This document shows, one piece after another, positions 1 through 11,200 of a DNA stretch of 64,000 nucleotides. A model generated the notes under the pieces. It searched no databases and was not told the origin of the DNA. It was given only the letters and a program-made list of their open reading frames with translations. Source of the stretch: Erodium maritimum (taxonomy: Eukaryota > Streptophyta > Magnoliopsida > Geraniales > Geraniaceae); the NCBI GenBank assembly GCA_963921825.1, contig OY997588.1:155683618-155747617 (forward strand). The letters are read 5' to 3'. The translations under genes were made by a program, and so were the position numbers. Each line of letters opens with the position of its first letter. The first letter of the stretch is position 1.

Positions 1-429
1 ATAGTAATTAACAAGATCCTAGTACTATAAAGGTGATAGTTTTTTTTTTGAAACGATAAAGGTGATAGTTTAACACACACAAAACTTAGAAATTATGAAA
101 AATGACGTCAAATTGATATGTTATAAATTAATTAGTAATCATAGGATGTAACTAAAAATGAGGGTGTTTTAGTTTGAAGGTACAAGTTATTGAGAGTTTC
201 ACATCATACATATCCGTGAGAAAGAGATGCTAACATGTTGTTTATAACACGCTACGTTCACTAAAACGACGTCGGCTTTACAGGGTCAGGCATCACTTGT
301 ATAAGGTGGCAAGCACCACTTCGTAGTCGTCGTACAATTGACTTCGAACTTCAATCAATGACATTTACTTTTTTTACAAAAACGTGATTTATCAATATTA
401 AACTAGGTTACAATGGACCGGATTTTTTT
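1..429. other. AT-rich intergenic DNA, nothing recognised
   Basis: No coding or repeat structure is recognised here. A short T-run (41-50) is followed by ordinary AT-rich plant intergenic sequence up to the TRIM element. Confidence 0.5.
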
Positions 430-778
430 TGTTGAAGTATAAGTCTCACATCAACAGTGTACGGACGAATTGAACACTTGATAAGCGTATTTATGTCTCC
501 TCCTATCCGCTCGAGTTTTTGGGTTGGATCGGGCTTTAACATGGTATCAGAGCTGATTCGGCATATGACCAATCTGTCACCTCTACCATGTGGTCTCCGG
601 TCCATATATAGATGTCCAGTTCTGCTATGACCCATGTGTAGATGCTCAGTCCTACATGTAAAGGGAAGTGTTGAAGTATAAGTCTCACATAGAAAGTGTA
701 TAGACGAATTGAACAATTGATAAGCATATTAGTGTCTTCCCCATCAACTCGAGCTTTTGAGTTGGGTCGGGTTTTAAT
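430..778 (+). mobile_element. TRIM (small non-coding LTR retrotransposon)
   Basis: Two direct repeats of about 110 bp, at 430-541 and 669-778, both begin TGTTGAAGTATAAGTCTCAC. They flank about 127 bp of non-coding DNA. Directly after the left repeat is a primer-binding site matching initiator tRNA-Met (TGGTATCAGAGC, 542-553), and directly before the right repeat is a purine tract (AAAGGGAAG, 660-668). Short LTRs, PBS and PPT with no protein define a TRIM, which must be mobilised by an autonomous LTR element. The LTRs have diverged by several substitutions, so the copy is not new. A related copy in reverse orientation lies at 59779-60053. Confidence 0.85.
542..553 (+). promoter_or_regulatory. 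TRIM primer-binding site (tRNA-iMet type)
   Basis: TGGTATCAGAGC lies directly after the left LTR. It is the usual complement of the 3' end of plant initiator tRNA-Met, used to prime minus-strand synthesis. Confidence 0.85.
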
Positions 779-1378
779 GGATCTTGTCATTATGGAAGGT
801 GTACTAACACTGTATTATAAAATCGAACCAATTTTACTTATCCTCAAGCTTGAGGAGACCTACACAAAATCCTCATATTTATCACCTGAAAAAAAAATAC
901 TCCAAAAACTCCCTATCTCCTCTCTAGGGATCTCGAGAATTGATGAAGAATACATTGGTCTCACAACGAGAACTTATGACAATATGAGACCAACACGAGA
1001 GTGTAAGGGGAAGAGTGTTAGGGGAACGACTGGAACGAGTAGACCAGCATAGGGGAGTATATACGCCAAGATGGCCTTCCCAAGAAAGGAACAAGAAGGA
1101 ACTTCCAAAATCATTCTCATGTTGATGTTTGCGATTGATCATTTGGTATGATGAGGTTATTTAACATATATCTCGTTTGAGTTTCGATTCGATGATTCTG
1201 ATCATATTTATTTGTAATTATCTCTATATACTAAGTATGTAAAATTATAATAGATAGAACGAAACGAACGAAAAATAAATAAATAATAATTTATTCGATT
1301 GAATGTTTAGATATTTGCTATTCAAGTCTCATGATGAGCATGATTTAAGTGACCTCTATAATATAAAACTTAAGTTTA
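779..1378. other. Intergenic DNA, no gene seen
   Basis: There is an open frame of 118 codons here (696-1052), but it starts inside the TRIM, has low-complexity composition and matches nothing recognised. Nothing else is supported. Confidence 0.4.
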
Positions 1379-1387
1379 TAAAATCAT

Positions 1388-1821
1388 GGGTTAATTACAT
1401 ATCAGTACCCTAAATCTTTCATATTTTATTTAGAGTACCCTAAGTCTTTTTTGTATCACTTCAGTTCCCTGAACTTTCATTAATTCATTTAGAGTACGCT
1501 AAATGTTTTTTCTGTCACCTCAGTACCCTAAAATTTCATTAATTTCATTTTAGTACCTACCGTTAACTTTACCCTAAATTTGGTTGTTAGTGAGGGCTAT
1601 TATGGTCATTTACCTATTTTAGATGGAAAATCAGATGTGAAGTTAACGGTGGGTACTAAAATGGAAGTAATGAAAGTTTAGGGTACTGAGGTGACACAAA
1701 AAAGATTTAGGATACTCTAAATGAATTAACGAAAGTTTAAGGTACTGAGGTAATACAGAAAAGATTTAGAGTACTCTAAGTAAAATTTGAAAGATTTAAA
1801 ATACTAAAATAAAATTATCCC
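1388..1821. mobile_element. Mutator-type foldback MITE with 9-bp target duplication
   Basis: A 434-bp element with long inverted arms. It begins GGGTTAATTAC and ends AATTATCCC, and the arms carry repeated 'agtaccctaaa' motifs and their complement. It is flanked by a perfect 9-bp duplication, TAAAATCAT (1379-1387 and 1822-1830). Nine-bp duplications are the signature of Mutator-like transposases. There is no coding capacity, so it depends on a transposase elsewhere. Four similar elements lie at 7755, 52740, 54744 and 56848. Confidence 0.9.
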
Positions 1822-1830
1822 TAAAATCAT

Positions 1831-2289
1831 ATATGGCTACTCCAATTATTTCAAGTTGTTGGGTACTCGATAAACTAATGACCCCAATATTTAAAAAACG
1901 TGTACACTTGTGTGGTGCTTTATGACATTAACCTTATATATAAAGTTGATTGAAGAAAAATGTTTGGTCAAAACGACATAAAAGAGTGGAGCTCAGAGTG
2001 GTTGTTCTCATCTTTTTGAAATGGGGTTGGTACTGAAGATATAATCAAGCTAATCAATTCAGTGTTTCAGCTTATATATATAAAAATATATATATATAAA
2101 TAATTATGGTCCATATATTGATCCTTTGGTTGCTTCCCATTCAGCATGCATGATGTGTATGCCTAGAGAGTAGTGCGATCTCCAAACATGAAGGACGCGA
2201 CTCTTTCGTCACTTAATTTATTGACGTTACCTTAACATATTAATATCAATCATGTTGTGACAAAAGTAAAGAAACTAGGCTAAACTTTT
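1831..2289. other. AT-rich intergenic DNA, nothing recognised
   Basis: Contains an AT dinucleotide-rich patch near 2079-2100. No gene or element is supported. Confidence 0.4.
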
Positions 2290-2700
2290 GACCTGAGATG
2301 AAGATCCCAAAAGATATGGGAGTTTTCTTTCTTGTATTGATTAGATGGGCACCCGTCTTTATCTTCGATCGATCTCTGTTGTTGTTTTGGGTCGGTTTTA
2401 GTGTTCTCTTTCATCCGGATGTTTATTCGGGATTTTTCTCATCGTTGATTGGTTGACGCACAAAAGAGAGTGTTACCCACACTGTGGCGGGTTTTACGGA
2501 ACGTTTGGGAGTCCACTATAGAAGTTCGGTTGAGGAAGAGTCCTCATCATAGTAACAGGGTTCTTAGCCCCATCTGGGTCACGTGATTGTGATCTTCTAG
2601 TTTTGTTGTTTCTGCTTTAGGTCCTGCTATTGAGTTTTCGGGTTCTATTCTTTGTATCATTTACTTCGTTTATATATTTATTTTTCTCTGATAAAAAAAA
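2290..2700 (+). mobile_element. Probable LINE 3' end with poly(A)
   Basis: About 400 bp of T/G-rich sequence ends in CTCTGATAAAAAAAA (2686-2700). This resembles the 3' termini of the other LINE-like elements here, such as TTGCTGATAAAAAAAA at 6719-6734. No intact domain is readable and the 5' boundary is not defined. The call rests mainly on the tail. Confidence 0.4.
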
Positions 2701-2793
2701 TAGTGGAATGAAGGTACGTTAAAATAAAAACTGGAAAAGAAACAAATAATTTTTCGTGATACACTTTTTTTTCTTTTGGTAATGAGCAAATAG

Positions 2794-4060
2794 TTTTTCT
2801 TATAAGCGAAAATTTATTAAACACATGTCCTCCTGAGATGGAAAGACAAGGCAAAGAGAGGCACCCGAAAAAGGGCCTTATCCTCGATATCAAAACAAAG
2901 CTCAAAAGAGCTAACAACTCTCACCAGGAACACATGGAGGAAACAACCAAAACAGTCCAAGAACACACCAGAAACAACTCAACAAAAGCACAACCCAACC
3001 AACGAAACAAACCCCGACCACAACAAGGAACAACAAACACTAAAGAATGAGTCCAACAAAACCAATCATACCAAAGCTGGACCGTCACAAAGTAATCTGG
3101 TCTCATCTTAAACTCCAACCTCAGAACTCAAGGACTTGCCCATGGGAGAAAACTCCATGGCCAAGCAAGAGTCCAAAGCACGATGAACCACCTTAACATC
3201 TGAAACGATCGAAACCACCCCGCTTCTATCCTTGCTGTTAGACTAGGGCTGAATCTGATAAAACACCTTTGTTGAGACCTTGTTCTTCCCTTGACCTCTA
3301 GGTCTCTTCTTCTTCTTCTGACCTCGAACCTCAATAGTGAAATCATCCTCAATAAACGTATTGTCATAAACATCTACACACGGTGTTGTCACACACTTAT
3401 GAACTATCGGAGGGACAAAGATTTCGTCTGGGTCGACGGAATCCAAAAAATCTAAAGTAGACTGTGATGATTTTGAAGGATTATCACCTTCCCTAGACCC
3501 TGCACCACCCGTAAAGGAGGTCGTTCCTGCAACACCATCTTCCGAATCAGACTCATAAACAACATCAGAGAGAACAGGCTCACCAATCATACTAGGGTCT
3601 CTTCTCTCATCAATGTCTCGAACAAAGACACGAAAAACAGTTTCATCAAAGACCAACTCTACTACCTCGTCCCTCAAAATTTCATCATTATGAACCAAGA
3701 CAAAGGCTCGACCAGAAGAAGCCCCAAGTTCCTCTCCCTGAGAAAAGACTGATCCGAAAAGCTTTCCAATGGATAAAATATTCTCAATGCTCCAACCATG
3801 GAAGAGCAGACCACCAACAACCACCCACTGAAAAAAAACCACTCTTGAGCACCAGATCCCCTGAACAGTCCGAAATCACGAATCATCTCTCCAACCAACG
3901 CCACTTCGTATCCTTCATCACCGCTTCAAAGACCGGATCAGAACAAGTAATGAGGCACACCCTGTTGCCAAAAGAACGAAACTCTAAATCCATAACCCCT
4001 TCTCTCTCGATCTCTACCCAAATCGCTTCCAAGATGAAAACAAAAGGTGGTAATAATTAA
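2794..4060 (-). mobile_element. LINE-like ORF1 relic related to the satellite retroposons
   Basis: Read on the minus strand, its 3' end (2795-2820) contains TTTATTAA...TTTTCGCTTATAAG. This is the same terminal motif (TTTTCGCTTAT before poly(A)) as the retroposons inserted in the satellite. Upstream lies a degraded ORF1-like reading frame, annotated separately. The 5' end is not clearly defined, and the last bases near 4060 run into AT-rich DNA. It is a more distant relative, outside the satellite, with a longer stretch (about 440 bp) between its stop codon and the poly(A). Confidence 0.65.
3243..3842 (-). pseudogene. ORF1 C-terminal fragment of a plant LINE-like element
   Basis: A 199-codon open frame. 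An N-terminal part has the form expected of plant LINE ORF1 proteins (KLFGSVFSQGEEL, then RAFVLVHNDEILRDEVVELV). An acidic linker follows, then a basic end with KKKKRPRG and KVFYQIQ before the stop. That end resembles the KRGRPKKG...VVYQTRA arrangement of elements A-F, so I place it in the same ORF1 superfamily. Upstream homologous codons are split over other frames (3845-4060), showing frameshifts. No reverse transcriptase is present. It is probably not expressed as a functional protein. The family assignment comes from motif resemblance only. Confidence 0.55.
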
Positions 4061-5089
4061 TAAATCATAGAAAAGAAAAAAAAAGTCAGACACATGACAT
4101 GTTGTGATTGGTTGAAACAAGAAAGTGAAGAACAGAATGCTCATACCATGAAGGCGTCCTCACGACATTGTCTCACCTATCAGCAGACATCCTACGGAAA
4201 AGGAAAAGTAATTTCAACCTAGATGTCGTGTAAACACCAACCCGTTTAATTGTTCATAAATCACTCCATCAATTAAAACCATTCAAATATATGAAATCGA
4301 GTCGATATTAAAAATCATTGTTAAACAGCTTTCCGACTAAATATCATAACACTCATTGATACACTTAATATAAATAAAAGAACTTTTTAACCAACATGAA
4401 AATGGTTGGATTGGTACGTATAATTCTATCCTGAACATCTCAAAATGACAACACCACCACTCATATATTAATATCAAAGTAGCACCCACCTTTAAATAAT
4501 TTGAGAACCAATGTTTCTACTCAAATTCAAATCTGAGTATTAAAATAAAATTTAAAAGTAGAGAAATAAAAGGAAGAAAATCTGTCTCTTAATATAAAGC
4601 ATTATGCAAAGAGCACTTTATTCATGCATCTAATTAATTTAACTGAAAATGATTGAAGTGGGAGATCTTTTGAAGCATTCAAAGGAACTCTCCTTTTTTT
4701 TCTCATATATACACTATGATTTATTTATCAGATTTTTTCTGTTATATATACCAAGCTTTTAAGATCAAAGAACAAGATAAAGAAAAATCTCTTAACAAAG
4801 AAGACTTACAAACAAAACAAAGTTTGGGTGTGTGCATGGGTATGTTGGTTGATCTTGGCCCATGTGTGGTCTCCTGGGTTGTTCGCGGCTGTGTAGAAGT
4901 TTGGGTGTGTGCTTCCGAGTTTTGGTTTTTATGGTTCTTTTATTCCGAACCTGATCTGTTTTAGGATAATCGGTTCCGCGTTATGTAACTTTGTATTATC
5001 TAGTATAAATTCTCCGTTTATAAGAATAAGGAAATCCCTAGTGAGACCCATAGCGCAAATATACTTGCATAGTAAATAACCTAAACAAA
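4061..5089. other. AT-rich intergenic DNA with a possible LINE 3' fragment
   Basis: 4061-4790 is AT-rich with nothing recognised. 4800-5030 is T/G-rich and ends CTCCGTTTATAAG, which looks like another degraded LINE 3' end on the plus strand, but no domain can be read. An 82-codon frame at 4716-4964 has no recognisable family. Confidence 0.3.
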
Positions 5090-5163
5090 ACTAAGATGGA
5101 TCCAACAATCCTATACGTAGATTTAACAACCTTGAAGCACAACAAATTAAAAATTCTACACGG
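5090..5163 (-). repeat. Left part of a split ~95-bp direct repeat
   Basis: This stretch (ACTAAGATGG...AGATTTAACAACCTT...TCTACA) recurs at 6772-6845 beyond the LINE-like insertion at 5164-6732. The repeat is therefore older than that insertion. It probably belongs to a minus-strand LINE tail that continues at 6733-7060. Confidence 0.55.
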
Positions 5164-6732
5164 AAGATAAGGTTCTAGAGAGAGAACGTCTCGCCTCTCT
5201 CTAACAACCTAACCCTAGTTTCCTTACTCAGCCACCGTCCGTTCTTCCTCGCCCCGCCGGCGATCTCCTCCGTTCGAGGTCGCTGGCGGAGGCTCTCCTC
5301 CTCCTCATTCGTTTACCCCCGTTCCTCTTCCTCTTCTCCCCTCGTCCCTTTTGCTCGCCCTCTTCCTTTAGATCTGGCGCTCTTCAGATCTCCCCTCTTC
5401 GGCTTTGGATCGAGGTAAATCTAACCCTTTCTGGTTGAATTTATATCTCCCCTAGGTCATCGAGGTTATGGGTAAGGGGTGAGGGTGAGGGTTGGGTGTT
5501 TGTCTCCGTGCTTGGTTCCCTCGCCTACGCCTGTAGCTCTCTTCTCAAATCTAGACGTGGGACTTCCTTCCCTGCCGGGAACGATGTGGATCTGGGTCAG
5601 ACTCTTCTCAGTGCTTGGTGGTGATGGCGCGTGGCTCTCGCTGGTGCTGCTGAAGTCTTCTCGGTTCGGTGACTGGCTCGGCTAGTGTTTGCTGAGGGGT
5701 TTCGTTCGTCTGCCGTCGTGGTGCTGCTTGCTCTGGGTTCGCGGGCCCTTTCCCTCCTCCTCAGGCGACTCTGCTCTCCGGTGAGTTCCGATGTCTCTTC
5801 TTTCTCTTGTTGTGGGACGCATTTCTCGGCTCTGGCCAAGATCGTGGGGTTAAGAAAAGTCTCATTGTTCATGGTAGCTTACGGTGTTGGCCTAAGCTCG
5901 GTCTCGCCTGGCGTCGTTTTGTAGTTCTATGGACTGGATCCGGCTCGATAGAAATATCAGATCACCTTGTTGGGCGTTTCTTGGTGTAGGCCAGAATCGT
6001 GTGGGGAATCGGTCGTGTCTCCATTTCTTGGGGCTCCAAAATGGTGAGTCGGCTTTTCTCTTTCCTTGTTTTGGTAGTTTTCTCCCCCTTGTTGGCTTTT
6101 AAACCCCTAGGAAATCTGGTTTCGCTTCTTCTCGACTTGTTCAGTTCGAGTTCGTCGGTTTAAGGCGTTGACCGCCGACAAGGTTTTTTGGGTGCTGTTG
6201 GCCCTCCTTAGAAGCCTTTTCCTAGGGTTTTTTTTGGCCTTTTTGGGTGTGGGAGAACTGCTTCTTCAAGGATGGGGTTTAGTTCTTCTCTGAGTTTAGT
6301 CTGGGCAGTAGTTTGCTTTCTCCCCTTTCTTTTTGGTCTTCGTTGTAGTAAAATTTGGGTAGTCTAGATCTGTTTTTTTAGAAATTTCGATCTTCATGGT
6401 TGGTAAATTTTGGTTCCTGACCCTGTGGTTTTTATTTGTATTGGGGAGAGCTTCAGTGTTGTAGCCCTGGTGGTTGTGTTTTTTCTTTTTCCTGTTTATG
6501 TGTTTTCTTTCTGTTGGTTTTCTTGTCTGTTTTGGGGTGTTGTTTCGTTCTGGTTCCCACATTGTGTTGTGGTGAGGTTGTTGGTTGAATTGTGTTGTAC
6601 TGGTTTCCTTCGGTGTGTTGAAGTGAGGTTGTTGGTTGAGTTTTCTCTTGTGAAACGCTCTTAGTTTGTATCTCCACCCCTGTTCTTCTGTTTAAAGAAC
6701 ATGTTTTATAATATGTATTGCTGATAAAAAAA
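5164..6732 (+). mobile_element. LINE-like retroposon of the same clade, non-coding copy
   Basis: A 1.57-kb insertion bounded by a near-perfect 23-bp direct repeat (5141-5163 and 6733-6755, three mismatches), with a poly(A) at its plus-strand end (6725-6734). Its start is pyrimidine- and GC-rich (5218-5420), typical of a LINE 5' UTR. The rest is T/G-rich and riddled with stops; several short frames of 60-90 codons have no recognisable domain. A hairpin GTTCTT-CTGTTTA-AAGAAC (6682-6700) lies about 25 nt before the tail, in the same place as the terminal hairpin of elements A-F. That makes it a relative, inserted outside the satellite. The flanking repeat could partly reflect the local ~95-bp duplication. 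Confidence 0.6.
6682..6700 (+). other. 3'-terminal hairpin of the LINE-like element
   Basis: A 6-bp stem, GTTCTT/AAGAAC, with a 7-nt loop, just upstream of the poly(A) tail. It is equivalent in position to the hairpins of elements A, C and E. Confidence 0.55.
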
Positions 6733-7060
6733 AACAAATTAACCATTCTACATGGGGTGCAACTAAATAAAACTAAGATGGGTCTAATGAACTTATATCC
6801 AGATTTAACAACCTTAAAAGCACAAAAAATGAACAACTCTACAAGGGGTGGCACAAAACAAACAAAGAACATGAAAGGAGGGAGAAGTACCGGGACAATC
6901 AAAACACCGCAAGCAACAGCCAACCACCCCTACAGCACCTTCCGACCACAAGCCCAACGAACAATGATTTGACTAAGACCTCTTGTTCAGTCCTCAATAC
7001 CAATAGGTAAACCATCCCCGGTCAACACCAGAAATGGCCCAAGAGGTCATCAGATTTTAA
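6733..7060 (-). mobile_element. LINE tail relic on the minus strand
   Basis: Purine-rich non-coding sequence continues the interrupted repeat at 5090-5163. It resembles the 2840-3130 segment in composition (many AACAA and CACAA words). No domain is readable. Confidence 0.35.
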
Positions 7061-7294
7061 ACCTAAAATTTAATATTATCCTACTCTAAAATCCTTCATA
7101 AATCCCAAAATCTGATTATTATTTTTTTAACATTTAAGTTATAAATTAATGTGTATTAAAAGAACATTTTAAATTTTGTAATGAAGTCTTTATTTCTATG
7201 TGATATAAACATTATTGTCTCAGGAAAAAAAAACATTGTTGTTCTGTTTAATAATATAATAAATTTAATATTTATTGGCAAACAAACACAACGA

Positions 7295-7358
7295 TCCGCT
7301 GTAGCACTTCGCAAATTTCTATGATGTTGAAATTCCGGGTTCGATCCCCGGCAGCGGA
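7295..7358 (+). pseudogene. tRNA-like sequence, copy 1
   Basis: A 64-nt stretch with a perfect 7-bp acceptor-type stem (TCCGCTG/CAGCGGA) and a perfect T-arm (CCGGG-TTCGATC-CCCGG). This includes a B-box-like GGTTCGATCCC, and a T-run follows at 7364-7370. The acceptor and T-arm resemble tRNA-Glu or tRNA-Asp types. Only about 33 nt separate them, so there is no normal D-arm, and the possible anticodon stem (AATTTC/GAAATT) closes a 9-nt loop. It is best read as a degenerate tRNA or a tRNA-derived relic. The identity cannot be assigned. Confidence 0.5.
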
Positions 7359-7754
7359 ATTATTCTTTTTTGATTATTTTTACAATAGTTAACAACATCC
7401 TACCAAAGGCCTGAACCTAAAGTACTTGGAAGTTTTTTTTAAGGAAATAGCAATAACATGAAGGAGATAACTAGACAAGGAAGAAGTAATGTGAATCGAG
7501 TAGAATTACCATACGACATCAATTAAAAAAATCGAGAACTTGCGGTTGCGGGTTGAGTTTTCGGAGGTTCGAGGACATGCATTTTTTACAATTATCCCTA
7601 TCTTCTTCTTCTGAATCATTTAGTTCATCAGCACAGCATAGATGATGATAGTCTGAAAAGGGTCTACCAGTCCAATAATCATAGTAGACATTGAAATTGA
7701 ATCTACTTCTCCATTAAATACCAGACTAGATTCGTAATCACATAATAGATTTTA

Positions 7755-8137
7755 GGGATAATTCTATTTTAGTACCCTAAAACTTTCGGATTTCGTTTTG
7801 AGTACCCTAAATGTTTTTTGTGCCACTTCAGTACCCTAAATCTTTGTTTATTCAAGTTTAGTACCCAACGTCTGATTTTTTATCTATAAAAAACCATTTT
7901 TATTTTTCAAAAATTCAATTTGTTTAAACTACCGAAGGGTAGTTTTGGTATTATTATAAAAGATAGGGTTATGTGCAAGGCACATGACGTTTTTCCATCC
8001 AAAAATGGATGGAAAATCAGACATTGGGTACTAAACTGGAATAAACAAAGATTTAGGGTACTGAAGTGGCACAAATAACATTTAGGGTACTAAAAACGAA
8101 ATCCGAAAGTTTTAGGGTACTAAAATGGAATTATCCC
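7755..8137. mobile_element. Mutator-type foldback MITE with 9-bp target duplication and known empty site
   Basis: A 383-bp element with long inverted arms: GGGATAATTCTATTTTAGTA at one end and its near-complement ending AATTATCCC at the other. It is flanked by a perfect 9-bp duplication, TAGATTTTA (7746-7754 and 8138-8146). The homologous segment at 51402-51412 has a single uninterrupted copy of this target, so the empty site is visible in the same window. The insertion therefore postdates the duplication. Confidence 0.95.
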
Positions 8138-8220
8138 TAGATTTTAAAATCCGATCCATATTTCCATCGAATAATAGTTAAGTTGCAAGTACACAAACAG
8201 CAGCTAGTCTTAGGAAATGC

Positions 8221-8298
8221 TCATTCTCTCAGTGCAGCTGCTATTTTCTTTTGGATGAGTTCTACTCCGATCCGAGGAGATAATCTTGGTAGAGTTTC
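8221..8298 (-). pseudogene. Orphan copy of exon 3 of the glutaredoxin-like gene
   Basis: A 78-bp exon with its splice acceptor (TTTCAG before GAAACT), encoding ETLPRLSPRIGVELIQKKIA and on to ALRE, then TGA. The peptide is identical to exon 3 of the complete gene at 51489-51566. The three nucleotide differences (CCA/CCG, CGG/CGA, TGA/TAA) are all silent. Exons 1 and 2 are not present on this side, so it cannot encode a glutaredoxin on its own. Confidence 0.9.
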
Positions 8299-11200
8299 CT
8301 GAAACAGAGTCCAAAATCGAATATCAGAGATCATCTATTGATAGCAACTTAAAAATCAACTTTATTCATTCAAGCAGTGTATCAACATCATCATCAAAGG
8401 AAATCTAGTTTTTTGTGTTGAAGATGAAGTGTAATAAAATGTTGAGTTCTTTTTCTTAGGGGTAAAATTGACATTACTCCTAAAAATGGTGGGTATGCGT
8501 AGATATGCATATTATCATTCTCCATGCATGTTTTAACGCGAAAAAAAAAATCACTTTTTTGCCGGTTCTGACATACTATAGTATACCGAAAACGGTGAAA
8601 AAACGAAAATTCTCATTTTAATTGACCTAACGAACTCGGATTGGCCAAAAAATAGTGGGTCTGCGTAGATATGCATATTCTCATTTTCCGTGCATGTTTT
8701 AACCCGATAATAAATTTTTTTCACTTTTTTTTCCGGTTCTGGCATACTATAGTATGCCAAAAACGGTGAAAAACCGAAAAATCTCATTTTCATTGACCTA
8801 ACGAACTCGGATTGGCCTAAAAATAGTGGGTATGCGTAGATATGCATATTCTCATTCTCCATGCATGTTTTAAACCGATAATGATTTTTTTCACTTTTTT
8901 GCCGGTTCTGACATAGCATGCCGAAAACGGTGAAAAACAGAAAATTCTCATTTTCATTGACCTAACGAACTCGGATTGGCCTAAAAATAGTGGGTATGCG
9001 TAGATATGCATATTCTCATTCTCCATGCATGTTTTTAACCGATAATAGTTTTTTCAATTTTTTTCCGGTTCTGAATAGTATGCCGAAAACGGTGAAAGCC
9101 CGAAAAATCTCATTTTCATTGACCTAACGAACTCAGATTGGCCTAAAAATAGTGGGTATGCGTAGATATGCATATTCTCATTCTCCATGCATGTTTTATA
9201 CAGATAATAGTTTTTTTTCACTTTTTTGACGGTTCTGACATATATCGTATGCCGAAATCGGTGAAAAACCGAAAAATCTCATTTTCATTAACCTAACGAA
9301 CTCGGATTAGCCTAAAAATAGTGGGTATGCGTAGATATGCATATTATAAATCTCCATGCAATTTTTAAAGCGATAATAAATTGTTTTCACATTTTTTCCG
9401 GTTCTGACATACTATATAGTATGTCGAAAACGGTGAAAAACCGAAAAATCTCATTTTCATTGACCTAACGAACTCGGATTGGCCTAAAAATAGTGGGTAT
9501 GCGTAGATATGCATATTTTAATTCTCCATGCAAGTTTTAAACCGATAATAGTTTTTTTTCACTTTTTTGTCGGTTCTGACGTACTATATTATGCCGAAAT
9601 CGGTGAAAAACCGAAAAATCTCATCTTCATCGACCTAACGAACTCGGATTGGCATAAAAATAGTGGGTATGCGTAGATATGCATATTCTCATTCTCCATG
9701 CATGTTTTAAACCGATAATAGTTTTTTTCAATTTTTGCCGGTTTTGACATACTATATTATGCCGAAAATAGTGAAAAACCGAAAAATCTCATTTTCATTG
9801 ACCTAACAAACTCAGATTGGCCTAAAATAGTGGGTATGCGTATATATGCTTATTCTCATTCTACATGCATGTTTTAACCAGATAAATATTTTTTTTCACT
9901 TTTTTGCCGGTTCTGACATACTATAGTATACTGAAATCGGTGAAAAACCGAAAAATCTCATTTTCATTGTCCGAGTTCGTTTTCAGATTGCCCTAAAAAT
10001 AGTGGATATGCGTAGATATGCATATTATAAATCTCCATGCATGTTTTAAACCGATAATAATTTTTTTCACTTTTTTGCCGGTTCTGACATACTATAGTAT
10101 GCCGAAAACGGTGAAAAACCGAAAAATTTCATTTTCATTGACCTAACGAACTCGGATTGGCCTAAAAATAGTGGGTATGCGTAGATATGCATATTCTCAT
10201 TCTCCATGCATGTTTTAAATAGTTTTTTTCACTTTTTTGCCGAAAACAGTGAAAAATTAGAAAAATCTCATTTTCATTGACCTAACGAACTCCGATTCGC
10301 CTAAAAATAGTGGGTATGCGTAGATATGCATATTCTCATTCTCCATACATGTTTTAAACCGATAATAATTTTTTTCACTTTTTTGCCGGTTCTGACATAC
10401 TATAGTATGCCGAAAACGGTGAAAATAACGAACTCGGATTGGCCTAAAAATAGTGGGTATGCGTAGATATGCATATTCTCATTCTCCATGCATGTTTTAA
10501 ACCGATAATAATGTTTTTCACTTTTTGCCGGTTCTGACATACTATTTGACGAAAACGGTGAAAAACTGAAAAATCTCATTTTCATTGACCTAACGAACTC
10601 GGATTGGCCTAAAAATAGTGGGTATGCGTAGATATGCATATTCTCATTCTCCATGCATACTTTAAACCGATAATGATTTTTTTCACTTTTTTGCCGGTTC
10701 TGATATAGTATGACGAAAACGGTGAAAACCCGAAAAATTTCATTTTCATTGACCTAACGAACTCGGATTGGCCTAAAAATAGTGGGTATGCGTAGATATG
10801 CATATTCTCATTCTCCATGCATGTTGTAAACCGATAATAATTTTTTTCACTTTTTTGCCGGTTCTGACATACTATATATAGTATGCCGAAAATGGTGAAA
10901 AACCGAAAAATCTCCTTTTCATTGACCTAACGAACTCGGATTGGCCTAAAAATAGTGGGTATGCGTAGATATGCATATTTTAATTCTCCATGCATGTTTT
11001 AATCGATAATAGTTTTGTTTTCACTTTTTTGCAGGTTCTGACGTATTATATCATGCCGAAATCGGTGAAAAACCAAAAAATCTCATTTTCATTGACTTAA
11101 CGAACTCAGATTGGCCTAAAAATAGTGGGTATGCGTAGATATTCATATTCTCATTCTCCATGCATGTTTTAAACCGATAATAGTTTGTTTTCAATTTTTG

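Larger units (their letters stand above)
7222..8478 (-). repeat. Segmental duplicate of the glutaredoxin-like gene's 3' region
   Basis: This segment is homologous to 50918-51735 over its whole length apart from a MITE inserted in this copy. It contains, in the same order, the tRNA-like sequence, the gene's 3' flank, its last exon and part of its last intron. Homology ends at 8478, exactly where the satellite array starts (8479). Exons 1 and 2 are missing. The array and its right flank therefore lie between a partial copy and the complete gene. Confidence 0.9.

Noticed and set aside
408-716. 102-codon frame over the left TRIM
   Set aside because: It spans LTR, PBS and internal non-coding DNA in antisense; TRIMs code for nothing.
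7295-7358. Functional tRNA-Glu or tRNA-Asp
   Set aside because: Acceptor and T-arm fit, but only about 33 nt lie between them, with no D-arm and a 9-nt anticodon-like loop.
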